A stretch of 64,000 nucleotides of DNA from positions 1-64,000 of the forward strand of contig CAVVHG010000008.1 of the NCBI GenBank assembly GCA_963747985.1, in the 5' to 3' direction. Below the pieces are notes generated by a model. The model did no database searches, was not told the origin of the DNA, and saw nothing but the letters and a program-made list of their open reading frames with translations. Within the stretch, counting starts at the first letter, position 1. Every line of letters begins with the position of its first letter. The translations under genes and the position numbers were made by a program. This document shows positions 46,401-54,134 of this stretch, in pieces. Source of the stretch: JACADW01 sp963747985. GTDB taxonomy: Bacteria > Acidobacteriota > UBA6911.

Positions 46401-47002
46401 ATGTTCAACGCCGCTTACACCTTTGACCTGGGGAATCTTCACTCAGAACAAGGCCCTGGGCGGCTTTGTCAATGGCTGGCTGCTCTCCGGCATCACGCAG
46501 CTTCAGAGCGGCCCCAACCTGTCGGGGATACCAGGGTCAGAACTTCGGCATGAATCTCAACAGCGCGAAGATCCCGGGCACCACCTACAACATCAGCAAC
46601 GTCTCGCTTCTGGGCACGCCGAATATTCAGCTCAGCCCGATCTTGACGTGTGATCCCAGATCGGGCCTCGCGGAACACCAGTACATTAACGCGAATTGCT
46701 TCGCTGTTCCGACCGCTATCGGCCAGAATGGCGGGACGATCATTCCACCCATCTACGGACCTGGCTACTTCAACACCGACCTCGGAGTCTATAAGAACTG
46801 GCGGATCACCGAGGGGAAGACGTTCCAGTTCCGTCTCTATATGTACAATTTCCTGAACCATCCGCTGTATTCCTTCAACGGAGGAAACCTGACCCTCAGC
46901 TTCGATCCGAACACTCTCAAGCCGAACAGCCCGAATTTCGGGATTACCACGGATAAGCAGGGTCACCGCATCATCCAGCTGGCGTTCAAGTTCATGTTCT
47001 GA
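43416..47002 (+). CDS. Oar-like TonB-dependent receptor, five frameshifts
   Basis: An outer-membrane receptor. The signal peptide ends near residue 34, followed by a carboxypeptidase-regulatory-like beta-sandwich (ATVTGVVTDPSGAVVPGATV, about 36-120), a plug region, and a large beta-barrel ending RIIQLAFKFMF with the usual C-terminal Phe. It would import a large ligand such as oligosaccharide or peptide by TonB energy. The reading frame shifts five times, near 45143, 46172, 46241, 46432 and 46535, each time as if one extra base were present, four of them in GGG/GGGG runs. Removing five bases gives 1194 codons. The ATG follows GGAGGTGTCCC. As written the gene is broken. Confidence 0.88.
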
Positions 47003-47032
47003 TCGCGATCGCAAGGTCGCACAGGCATCGAA

Positions 47033-47066
47033 AAGGGCCGCCCTCGGGGGCGGCCCTTATTCTTTG
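47033..47066 (+). terminator. Intrinsic terminator after the TonB receptor
   Basis: An 11-bp perfect stem AAGGGCCGCCC / GGGCGGCCCTT with a 4-base loop, 30 bp after the receptor stop, followed by ATTCTTTG. Strong stem, moderate T tail. Confidence 0.85.
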
Positions 47067-47073
47067 TCCGAGA

Positions 47074-47127
47074 CATGTGGGGTGGGTTCTCAACCCGCCC
47101 CGGCGGCTTGAAAAGCCGCCGCACATG
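47074..47127. repeat. 54-bp palindromic repeat, downstream copy
   Basis: Near-identical to 43190-43243: the same CATGTGGGG start and GCCGCCGCACATG end, with the differences confined to the left arm (TGGGTTCTCAACCCG). The two copies bracket the TonB receptor gene with its promoter and terminator. Confidence 0.85.
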
Positions 47128-47214
47128 AAGCGCTCGGCTGAGCCACGTGAGTATCCTTCTTTTCACCTTTCGCGGGCACGAGAGGCTCCGCTATACTCTC
47201 CCCAGGGCAATGAC

Positions 47215-48414
47215 ATGGGAGGACGTTCCGCGGCTCGCTTGTTAATCATTCCGATCCGGTCGCTGCTGTGCGCCTTCCTTCTGGTTCTGCCGTTTGCCGG
47301 CGCTCTTGCCGGCCAAAGCTCCCGATCTCCCCAGGAACTGCTCAGGGAAGCACAGTCGCTGCACCAGGCCGGCAAACTGGATCAGGCCATCGAGGACTAT
47401 CGCCTCTTCCTGAAAGACTACCCTGATGTTGCGCAGGTAAGGTCGAACCTCGGCGCGGCCCTGGCGAGCGCCGGACGCTACGAGGAAGCGATTGCGGAGT
47501 ACGAGCGCGCGTTGCGATTGAGCTCCCTTCCCCAGATCCGGTTGAACCTCGCACTGGCGTACTACAAGGCCAACAAACTTGCCCTGGCCGTGGAGCACCT
47601 CGAGAAGGTTCACGCCGACATGCCGAACGATCTTCGTGTTGTCATGCTCCTGGCGGATTGCCGTCTTCGCCTCGACGAGAACAAGAAGGTCCTTGAGCTT
47701 CTGGACCCGCTCGAACCGACTCATAGGGACGACCTGGCGTTCACTTACCTGCTTGGCACCGCCCTGGTGCGTGACGGGCAGGTGGAAAGGGGCCAGGCTA
47801 TAATCAACAAGATCCTGGAAAACGGCGATTCGGCCGAGGCTCGGCTCCTGATTGGCACGACGAAGTTGCTGGCGCACGACGCTCCAAGCGCGGTGGAGGA
47901 TCTGCAGAAGGCGGTGGAACTGAATCCCAACCTGATTTCCGCTCACGCGTATTACGGACGGGCTCTCAGAGAGACTGCAAACCCGGAGGAGGCCAAGAAG
48001 GCTTTTCGCGCCGAGCTGAGCATAAATCCCAACGACTTCTACTCGAACCTCCATTTGGGGGTTATTCTGAAAGAGGAACAACAGTACGAGGAGGCGCTTC
48101 CCTATCTCAAACATGCTTTGGACGTGCGTCCCGGCGACCCCGGGGTACTTTATCAGATCGCGGCCCTTCATCTGGCCGCTCGGAACTATACTGAGGCGCA
48201 GCGAGAACTCGAATCCCTCCTGAAAGACTCACCCGATTTCCGCGAGGCCCACGTCGCGCTCGCCACGCTCTATTATCGACTCAGGCGAAAAGAAGACGGA
48301 GACAGGGAACAGGCCATAGTGGAGAAGATGACGGCTGAGCAGCAGGCCCGTGATGCTGCGGAACAGTTGCGAAAGAAGGACGAAACGCAGCCACCGGCCA
48401 AGCCCCCAGACTGA
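47215..48414 (+). CDS. Exported TPR protein
   Basis: A 399-aa protein with an N-terminal signal sequence (LLIIPIRSLLCAFLLVLPFA, cleaved near AGALAGQ) and about nine TPR helix pairs over residues 35-385, for example LGAALASAGRYEEAIAEYERAL and LKHALDVRPGDPGVLYQIAALH. The C-terminus is a charged, Gln/Lys-rich tail ending PPAKPPD. It is clearly a paralogue of the TPR part of the protein at 50507-52141, with the same order of repeats. It likely acts as a periplasmic scaffold. The start at 47215 has AGGG upstream. Confidence 0.9.
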   Translation: MGGRSAARLLIIPIRSLLCAFLLVLPFAGALAGQSSRSPQELLREAQSLHQAGKLDQAIEDYRLFLKDYPDVAQVRSNLGAALASAGRYEEAIAEYERALRLSSLPQIRLNLALAYYKANKLALAVEHLEKVHADMPNDLRVVMLLADCRLRLDENKKVLELLDPLEPTHRDDLAFTYLLGTALVRDGQVERGQAIINKILENGDSAEARLLIGTTKLLAHDAPSAVEDLQKAVELNPNLISAHAYYGRALRETANPEEAKKAFRAELSINPNDFYSNLHLGVILKEEQQYEEALPYLKHALDVRPGDPGVLYQIAALHLAARNYTEAQRELESLLKDSPDFREAHVALATLYYRLRRKEDGDREQAIVEKMTAEQQARDAAEQLRKKDETQPPAKPPD

Positions 48415-48453
48415 GCAGTAGGTCAGGTCGGTTGAGGCTGTCTCGAAATCTAT

Positions 48454-48659
48454 TATGATACGGGCTTTCAGCCCTCCTTCGTCTATGGGTACAATTCCTG
48501 GGGCTTCGCCCCAGGCTGAGATGGGGCGGGCCTTCGGCCCTCAAAGCCGTTTTCAAGTCATCAATTGGAGCGCTGAAAGCGCGTCCTTATACCAGCCCGG
48601 GGCGAAGCCCCGGGGTTGAATGCAGCACCAGGAACCAAGGGCTGAAGGCCCGCTCCATA
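48454..48659. repeat. Palindromic repeat family A, copy 2 (206 bp)
   Basis: Outer arms TATGATACGGGCTTTCAGCC and the right end GGGCTGAAGGCCCGCTCCAT are inverted. Inside are CTGGGGCTTCGCCCCAG, GGGCCTTCGGCCC, GAGCGCTGAAAGCGC and CCCGGGGCGAAGCCCCGGG. It has the same length and order as copy 3 at 54991-55196. It lies between the TPR gene and the CRTAC1-type gene. Confidence 0.9.
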
Positions 48660-48695
48660 GTTTTGAGACAGTCTCGTTAGACCGGACCTGCTGGG

Positions 48696-50402
48696 ATGCC
48701 GTTGATGAGATCCTTATTGTTCATTCTCGCCCTCTCGTTGAGTTTCGCCGCAGGCCAAGGCACTCCCGGAGCAACGGTGACCTTCCGGGAGGCCGACCCG
48801 AAGCAAAGCGGGGTGACGTGGGTCCATGACAACGGGATGTCACCGCAACGCTACCTGCCCGAGACCGAACCGCCCGGCGTCGCCATCTTCGATTACAACA
48901 ATGACGGAAACATGGATCTGTTTCTGGTAAACGGCGGCGAATCCGTCTTCTATCACCCGAAGGCCCCTCACCCTCACGCGCTCTACCGCAACAACGGCGA
49001 CGGCACTTTCACGTTTGTCACGGAGAAGGCTGGAATCACGGCCGACCTTTTTGGAATGGGCGTGGCGATCGGGGACTATGACGCCGACGGGCACGAAGAC
49101 ATCTTCATCACCGGCTACGAGAAGTGCGTGTTTTACCACAACAACGGCGACGGTACTTTCACGGATATCACCGCCGCGAGCGGAATCAATCCGCCCGGGT
49201 GGTCCTCGACGCCGGTGTGGTTCGACTACAACAACGACGGGAAACTGGACCTCTACGTCGGGCAGTTCGTGGACTATTCGAGTCTCAGGACCTGCGGGCA
49301 GGCGGATTCGTACGGCGGCGCGTTGGAGAGTGCGTCTGCCGAACAGCGCTTTTACTGCGCTCCGCGTATCTTTCCTCCCACTTCTTCCCACCTCTATCGC
49401 AACGAGGGCGGAGGTAAGTTCACCGACGTCAGCGCCGAAACGGGATTTGCCAAGACGGTCGGGAAAGCGTGGGGCGCTGTTGCCACCGATATTAACAACG
49501 ACGGTTTCATGGATATTTTCCAGGCCAACGACATGGTAGGGAATTTCCTGTGGGTAAACCGCGGCGGGAAGCGCTTCGAGGAGATGGGCCTCGCTGCAGG
49601 AATAGCCTACAGCATGGACGGCGTCCCGCGCTCGGGGATGGCCGTGGACGCGGTCGACATCAACGAAGACGGGCGCGAGGATCTTTTTGTCTCCAATATC
49701 GACCAGGAAATCTTCTCCATCTACCACAACATCGGTGACGAGATGTTCAACGATGAGGCCTGGAACATGGGGATCGGGTCTGTGACGCGCATGCTGAGCG
49801 GCTGGGGATTGAAATTCTTCGATTACGACAACGACGGGTTCATGGACCTGATCCTTTCCAACGGTCACCCCGACGATCTGATCGACGCGCGCAGTCGCGG
49901 CGTAACCTACCGCGAGCCCTTGATTCTGTTTCACAACGCGGGCAACGGCAAGATGGTCAACGTGAGCGCGCAGAGCGGCGAGGTCTTCAAGAAGCGCTTT
50001 TCCGCCCGCGGCCTCGCCGTCGGCGATCTGAACAACGACGGCTTTCCCGATGTGCTGATCGGTGACAATGGGGGGGCGCCGATCCTCCTTTATAGCAACG
50101 CGGAAAGCCGCAACAACTGGCTGGGAGTGAAGCTCGTCGGAACGACATCCAACCCGGCGGCAGCCGGGGCAATCATAAAGTGGAGCGTGGAGGGCAAGGT
50201 TCACCGGCGTCTGAAAAATGCGGGCGGGAGTTTCATGTCGAGCCAGGACCCTCGTGAAATCATAGGTCTGGCCAAGGCACCGAAACTGGATTGGCTCGAG
50301 ATTGCGTGGCCGCATCCGAGTCAGCGCGTCGACCGCTTCACGTCAGTCCCCATCAATCGCTACATTACGATCGTCGAAGGGAAGGGAATCACAAATCCAT
50401 AA
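48696..50402 (+). CDS. Exported CRTAC1-type FG-GAP/VCBS repeat protein with ASPIC/UnbV domain
   Basis: A 568-aa protein. A signal peptide spans residues 1-22 (LLFILALSLSFAAGQ). A beta-propeller follows, with at least seven calcium-binding FG-GAP motifs of the form DxNxDGxxD (FDYNNDGNMDL, GDYDADGHEDI, FDYNNDGKLDL, TDINNDGFMDI, VDINEDGREDL, FDYDNDGFMDL, GDLNNDGFPDV). The C-terminal ASPIC/UnbV domain reads NNWLGVKLVGTTSNPAAAGA to IVEG. Proteins of this layout are abundant in Acidobacteriota and occur next to TonB receptors and TPR proteins, as here; their function is not settled. ATG 48696 or 48705 both fit. Confidence 0.93.
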   Translation: MPLMRSLLFILALSLSFAAGQGTPGATVTFREADPKQSGVTWVHDNGMSPQRYLPETEPPGVAIFDYNNDGNMDLFLVNGGESVFYHPKAPHPHALYRNNGDGTFTFVTEKAGITADLFGMGVAIGDYDADGHEDIFITGYEKCVFYHNNGDGTFTDITAASGINPPGWSSTPVWFDYNNDGKLDLYVGQFVDYSSLRTCGQADSYGGALESASAEQRFYCAPRIFPPTSSHLYRNEGGGKFTDVSAETGFAKTVGKAWGAVATDINNDGFMDIFQANDMVGNFLWVNRGGKRFEEMGLAAGIAYSMDGVPRSGMAVDAVDINEDGREDLFVSNIDQEIFSIYHNIGDEMFNDEAWNMGIGSVTRMLSGWGLKFFDYDNDGFMDLILSNGHPDDLIDARSRGVTYREPLILFHNAGNGKMVNVSAQSGEVFKKRFSARGLAVGDLNNDGFPDVLIGDNGGAPILLYSNAESRNNWLGVKLVGTTSNPAAAGAIIKWSVEGKVHRRLKNAGGSFMSSQDPREIIGLAKAPKLDWLEIAWPHPSQRVDRFTSVPINRYITIVEGKGITNP

Positions 50403-50403
50403 T

Positions 50404-50493
50404 CGAAATTGGGGACAGTCACCTTTTTTCATCGCCCGTGCCGGCGCCAGTGGTAGTACCCGAGGTGAAAGAAGGTGACTGTCCCCAATTTCG
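50404..50493. repeat. 90-bp element with 22-bp perfect inverted ends
   Basis: CGAAATTGGGGACAGTCACC+TT (50404-50425) is the exact reverse complement of 50472-50493 (AAGGTGACTGTCCCCAATTT+CG). The centre is 46 bases. The GGGGACAGTCACC/GGTGACTGTCCCC word is of the kind I associate with REP-like, transposase-mobilised elements, but no transposase is present. It begins one base after the CRTAC1-type gene stop and ends 13 bases before the next start. Confidence 0.88.
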
Positions 50494-50506
50494 CCCGCTC
50501 TCAAAA

Positions 50507-52141
50507 ATGAAGGCTTTCCGGATTATTGCGCTTCTCGTTTTCGCGAATTTCGTTCCCCGGTCGTCCTATCCCCAGGTTGCCGAAGACCCGATGGCAATTG
50601 CGCGACGAGCCTGGCAATTGCAGCAGGCAGGGGACTATGCCGGCGCCGTGGATGCCTACCGCGCCTTCCTCGAACTTCGCCCCGACGAGGCGGGCGCGCG
50701 CTCGAACCTGGGCGCTTCGCTGGTCAAGCTGGGCCGGTACGACGAGGCGATCGAGGAATACAGGAAAGCGGAGAAGCTGCTTCCCGGCGAGCCGCGCATC
50801 GGGATGAACCTGGCGCTCGCGTACCAGAAGAGCGGAAGGATCCGCGAAGCAGCCGACAAATTCGCAGCGCTGCACGCCGAAATGCCGCAGGAGAGGCAAG
50901 TCACGCTGCTGCTGGCAGACTGCGCCCTGCGGCTGGGCAATTACGACCGGGTCATCGAACTGCTCCAGCCGTTGGAACGCGACGATCCTGCCGACCTCGC
51001 CACGGCTTACATGCTCGGGACCGCTCTGATCCGCACGCAGAGGATCAAAGAAGGAGGAGCGCTGCTCGATCGCATCTTGCGCAGCGGCGACAGCGCGGAG
51101 GCACGCTTCCTTCTGGGCACGCAACTCTACGAATCGGGCGATTTTCCGGCCGCGGTGAAAGAGTTGTCCAGGGCCATCGAGCTCAATCCGGGCTTGCCGG
51201 AACTCCAGTCCTTTTGCGGTCTGGCACTCCTGAACACGGGCGATCCTGCCGGTGCGGCGGCCGCATTCCGCGCAGAACTCGTTACGAATCCCAACGAGTT
51301 TGCCTCGAACCTGGCGCTCGGCCAGATCCTGATCGCCTCGAAAAAGTACGACGAGGCCCTGCCCTTCGCCGAGACGGCGCTTCGCAGCCGTCCCGGATCC
51401 ATCGACGCAGCGTTGGCGCTGGGCGAATGCCTCAGCAATACGGGGAAGTTACAGCAGGCCCGGGAACGACTGGAAGCCGTCGTGCAAGCTGTCCCATCTT
51501 CGTCGGAGGCCCACCGTGAGCTGTTGTCTGTTTATGCGCGGCTGGGCCTGGGACCGGAGGAGGCTCGTGAGCGCGCTACGCTGAATCGACTGGAAAGGGA
51601 TGCGGCCGCAAGAGCAGGAGGGCCACAGATCGGCGGACCCGCGCCTGATTTCGGCCTGCCGGAGGTGGGGCGGGAACATAGAGTGCAGCTAAGCAGCTAC
51701 CGGGGCAAGTCGCCTGTGGTGCTGGTCTTCGGGAGCTACTCGTGCCCGAACTTCCGTGCCTCCGCCGACGCACTCAACTCTATGTTCGAGAAATATGGCC
51801 GTCAGGCACCGTTCTATCTCGTCTACATCCGGGAGGCGCACGCAAACGGCGACTGGCAGAGCACGCGGAACGTGCGCGAAGGCGTCGCCGTAGCTCCCGC
51901 CCTGACAATGCAGGACAGGGAAGATCACGCCGTCATGTGCACGCGAGAACTCCACCTCAAGTTTCCCGCTCTTGCGGATGGCATGGACGGGAGTGCCGAA
52001 GCTGCCTATTCAGCATGGCCGAGCCGAGCTTTTGTGATCGGCCGGGACGGTCGCATCCGCTACAGCACACACCTGACTCAGCAGGATTTTCAGGCCCGCG
52101 AGATGGAGGAGGCGCTCAGGGCGGCTATCGCCGGCCACTGA
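50507..52141 (+). CDS. Exported TPR protein with deiodinase/thioredoxin-like C-domain
   Basis: A 544-aa protein. A signal peptide (residues 1-23, FANFVPRSSYPQ) is followed by about nine TPR units (~27-365) paralogous to the protein at 47215-48414. Residues ~375-544 then form a thioredoxin-fold domain close to iodothyronine deiodinases and AhpC/TSA proteins: GGPAPDFGLPEVG, LVFGSYSCPNFR (Cys413 where deiodinases carry selenocysteine in FGSCTxPPF) and LVYIREAHANGDW, the deiodinase-type segment. It is probably a periplasmic thiol-dependent redox enzyme with a protein-binding scaffold. The substrate is unknown. The ATG at 50507 is the first after the inverted-repeat element. Confidence 0.88.
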   Translation: MKAFRIIALLVFANFVPRSSYPQVAEDPMAIARRAWQLQQAGDYAGAVDAYRAFLELRPDEAGARSNLGASLVKLGRYDEAIEEYRKAEKLLPGEPRIGMNLALAYQKSGRIREAADKFAALHAEMPQERQVTLLLADCALRLGNYDRVIELLQPLERDDPADLATAYMLGTALIRTQRIKEGGALLDRILRSGDSAEARFLLGTQLYESGDFPAAVKELSRAIELNPGLPELQSFCGLALLNTGDPAGAAAAFRAELVTNPNEFASNLALGQILIASKKYDEALPFAETALRSRPGSIDAALALGECLSNTGKLQQARERLEAVVQAVPSSSEAHRELLSVYARLGLGPEEARERATLNRLERDAAARAGGPQIGGPAPDFGLPEVGREHRVQLSSYRGKSPVVLVFGSYSCPNFRASADALNSMFEKYGRQAPFYLVYIREAHANGDWQSTRNVREGVAVAPALTMQDREDHAVMCTRELHLKFPALADGMDGSAEAAYSAWPSRAFVIGRDGRIRYSTHLTQQDFQAREMEEALRAAIAGH

Positions 52142-52160
52142 GCGTTCTGCGCAGCAACGT

Positions 52161-52209
52161 GGGTCCGCCGCGACGCGGCGGACCCTGGCGCGTTGCGGCG
52201 CAACGCGCC
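52161..52209. terminator. Two tandem perfect hairpins between convergent genes
   Basis: GGGTCCGCCGCG-A-CGCGGCGGACCC (52161-52185) and GGCGCGTTGC-GGC-GCAACGCGCC (52187-52209) are perfect 12-bp and 10-bp stems. They lie between the TPR/deiodinase gene and the convergent RidA gene and could stop transcription from both sides, though T runs are lacking. They could also be REP-type units. Confidence 0.6.
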
Positions 52210-52220
52210 CACTCCTGATT

Positions 52221-53417
52221 CTACTTGACGGCGGTGAACATGATCTCGATCAGGCCGTCGGGCGCAACCAGGCCGGTCTCCACCGTCGCGCGCGCCGGGA
52301 ACTCTTTGGTGAACGTTTCACGATAGGCTTCGTTCATCCCGCCGAAATTCTTCACGTCAGTAAGATACACAATTGCGTCTACGACATTCGACCAGTCAAA
52401 ACCCGCGGCTTTGAGAGTACGCCCGATGCGCGTCATCGTCTCGCGGGTCTGGCCCCGGATGTCGCCCCTGTTCGAGTCAGTGTTCCCCATCATTCCCGCA
52501 ACGTAGAGCCGGTTCCCGGCTCGGACTGCGGAGCTGAAATTGGGATTCGGTTGTCCGGGGGACCCGTCGGCGTTGGGAGTGGTCATCGCTTCTTTGTTGC
52601 CGCCTTTCACGGCGACGAGAGTGATCTCGACCAGGAATTCAGGCCCCATGAGACCGGCCCGGACCGTCGCGCGCGCCGGCGGCTCCTTGGGAAAGTACGG
52701 CCGGTAGGCAGTGTTCATGTCCTGAAAGATGGCCGTGTCGGTGATGAAAACGCGCGAACTCACGGCATCCGCGTGCGTCATCCCGGCAGCCTTGAGAATC
52801 TCCCCGGCATTGTCCAGCGCGGTCCGAGTCTGAACCTGTATGTCACCCGCAACCACCGAGTTGTCCTTTCCGTTCCTGGATACCAGGCCGGCCAGAAAGA
52901 GGGTGTCGCCTGAGAGGATCCCATAGCTGTAGGGCAGGCTGCCGGCAACCCATCCCTGAGGACGGATCACACGGCGCTCGGCGCCATCCGGAACCGCCAC
53001 CATCGAAATTTCCACCAGGCCGTCAGGATTGACGAGATTCGCTGCAATGGTGGTCCTCGTCGGCGGATCGGCGGGCCAGTAGGTTCGATAGACCTCGTTC
53101 ATCGCGCCAAAATCGGCGGCATTCTTGAGATAGACCGTTACCGAAGCCACATTCCGAAGGCTGGATCCTGCGGCTTTGAGGATGGCAGAAATATTGTCGA
53201 GGGTGCGCGCGGTCTGTGCCTTGATGTCTCCCGGCACCAGGCGGCCCGACTCATCGGTCGCCATGCTTCCGCACACATATATGAAGCCGCCTGCCTTCAC
53301 GGCCTGGCTGAATGGATAGTTCATTGCCGGCCCGACCTGGACGATCTCCTTGCCGGCCTGGGCGGCAAATGCAGTTACCGCGATCAAACAGGAAAGCACT
53401 ACAGCTGCAGAGCGCAT
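52221..53417 (-). CDS. Exported protein with three tandem RidA domains
   Basis: A 398-aa protein. A signal peptide (VVLSCLIAVTAFAAQA) is followed by three RidA/YjgF/UK114 domains (about 26-140, 150-268, 280-398). Each has the conserved arginine region (PPTRTTIAANLV, PPARATVRAGLM, FPARATVETGLV) and the closing VEISMVAV / VEITLVAV / IEIMFTAV. RidA proteins form trimers that hydrolyse reactive enamines and imines; here a whole trimer may be folded from one chain and sent to the periplasm. Start 53417 is favoured over GTG 53420 because GAGG is correctly spaced. It converges on the TPR/deiodinase gene. Confidence 0.9.
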   Translation of the reverse strand: MRSAAVVLSCLIAVTAFAAQAGKEIVQVGPAMNYPFSQAVKAGGFIYVCGSMATDESGRLVPGDIKAQTARTLDNISAILKAAGSSLRNVASVTVYLKNAADFGAMNEVYRTYWPADPPTRTTIAANLVNPDGLVEISMVAVPDGAERRVIRPQGWVAGSLPYSYGILSGDTLFLAGLVSRNGKDNSVVAGDIQVQTRTALDNAGEILKAAGMTHADAVSSRVFITDTAIFQDMNTAYRPYFPKEPPARATVRAGLMGPEFLVEITLVAVKGGNKEAMTTPNADGSPGQPNPNFSSAVRAGNRLYVAGMMGNTDSNRGDIRGQTRETMTRIGRTLKAAGFDWSNVVDAIVYLTDVKNFGGMNEAYRETFTKEFPARATVETGLVAPDGLIEIMFTAVK

Positions 53418-53541
53418 CACTCACCTCACTTTGGAATTCCCGTTGTACTCGACAGGCAGGACGCCTTTGCCTGCATCACCAATAACTTAACACGCTTCGA
53501 TCGCCAACTCCCGGGGCGGAGGGGCAAAGGGAAAAGAGCGC

Positions 53542-53570
53542 TTGGCACCTCTATTGTTTGTGATTAAATT
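53542..53570 (+). promoter_or_regulatory. Sigma-70-type promoter of the DUF4920 gene
   Basis: TTGGCA (53542-53547), 17 bases, TAAATT (53565-53570), in an AT-rich leader unlike its surroundings. The ribosome binding site AAGGAG follows. Confidence 0.7.
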
Positions 53571-53603
53571 AAGGGTTCAAATATAACAAGGAGAGTGACC
53601 CTT

Positions 53604-54056
53604 ATGAAGCGGATGTTATTCCTGACCGTACTCCTGAGCCTTCCTTTGCTTGCCGCCGAGATGAACCTCGGCAAGCCGATCGACGTAAAGCAGATTACCA
53701 GCATCAAGGAACTGCTGGCCAATCCTGACCAGTACCTCGGAAAGGACGTGAGGATCGAGGGCGAAATAACCGCAGTCTGCCAGAACATGGCATGCTGGAT
53801 CAATGTGAAGGACGGCAGCACTCCCGAGACCATCACGGTCAAGGTCAACGACGGCGAAATCGTATTTCCCAAAGACGGCACAGGAAAAAGCGTCGTGGCC
53901 CAGGGAAGATTCGAGAAGCTCGACCTGACAAAGGAGCAGTACATCGCGTACCTGCAGCATCAGGCCATCGAGTCTCATACGAAGGTCGACACCTCGAAGA
54001 TCATGGCCGCCAAGCCCGTCTACCGCCTGAAAGGCAGCGGCGCGGTGATCCGGTAA
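53604..54056 (+). CDS. Exported DUF4920-like OB-fold protein
   Basis: A 150-aa protein with a signal peptide (MLFLTVLLSLPLLAAE) and a small beta-barrel domain. GKDVRIEGEITAVCQNMACW (about 49-68) is the DUF4920 hallmark with two cysteines six apart, which could bind a metal or haem or form a disulfide. The rest carries a Lys/Glu-rich helix (LDLTKEQYIAYLQHQAIE). Function unknown; probably periplasmic. The ATG at 53604 is preceded by AAGGAG; a GTG at 53595 is too close to that site. It has its own promoter and reads toward an SDR gene. Confidence 0.85.
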   Translation: MKRMLFLTVLLSLPLLAAEMNLGKPIDVKQITSIKELLANPDQYLGKDVRIEGEITAVCQNMACWINVKDGSTPETITVKVNDGEIVFPKDGTGKSVVAQGRFEKLDLTKEQYIAYLQHQAIESHTKVDTSKIMAAKPVYRLKGSGAVIR

Positions 54057-54134
54057 CGCCTGTGCGCACCATTGCCTCCTTCCGGCGGTAAGTCGCGCGG
54101 ACGATGCGCGTCGTAACCCGTTCCGGAAAGCTGG

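Noticed and set aside
48840..50315. A 491-codon reverse-strand frame
   Set aside because: Antisense of the FG-GAP/ASPIC gene; repeats of DxNxDG on the forward strand generate regular VVVxE patterns in reverse.
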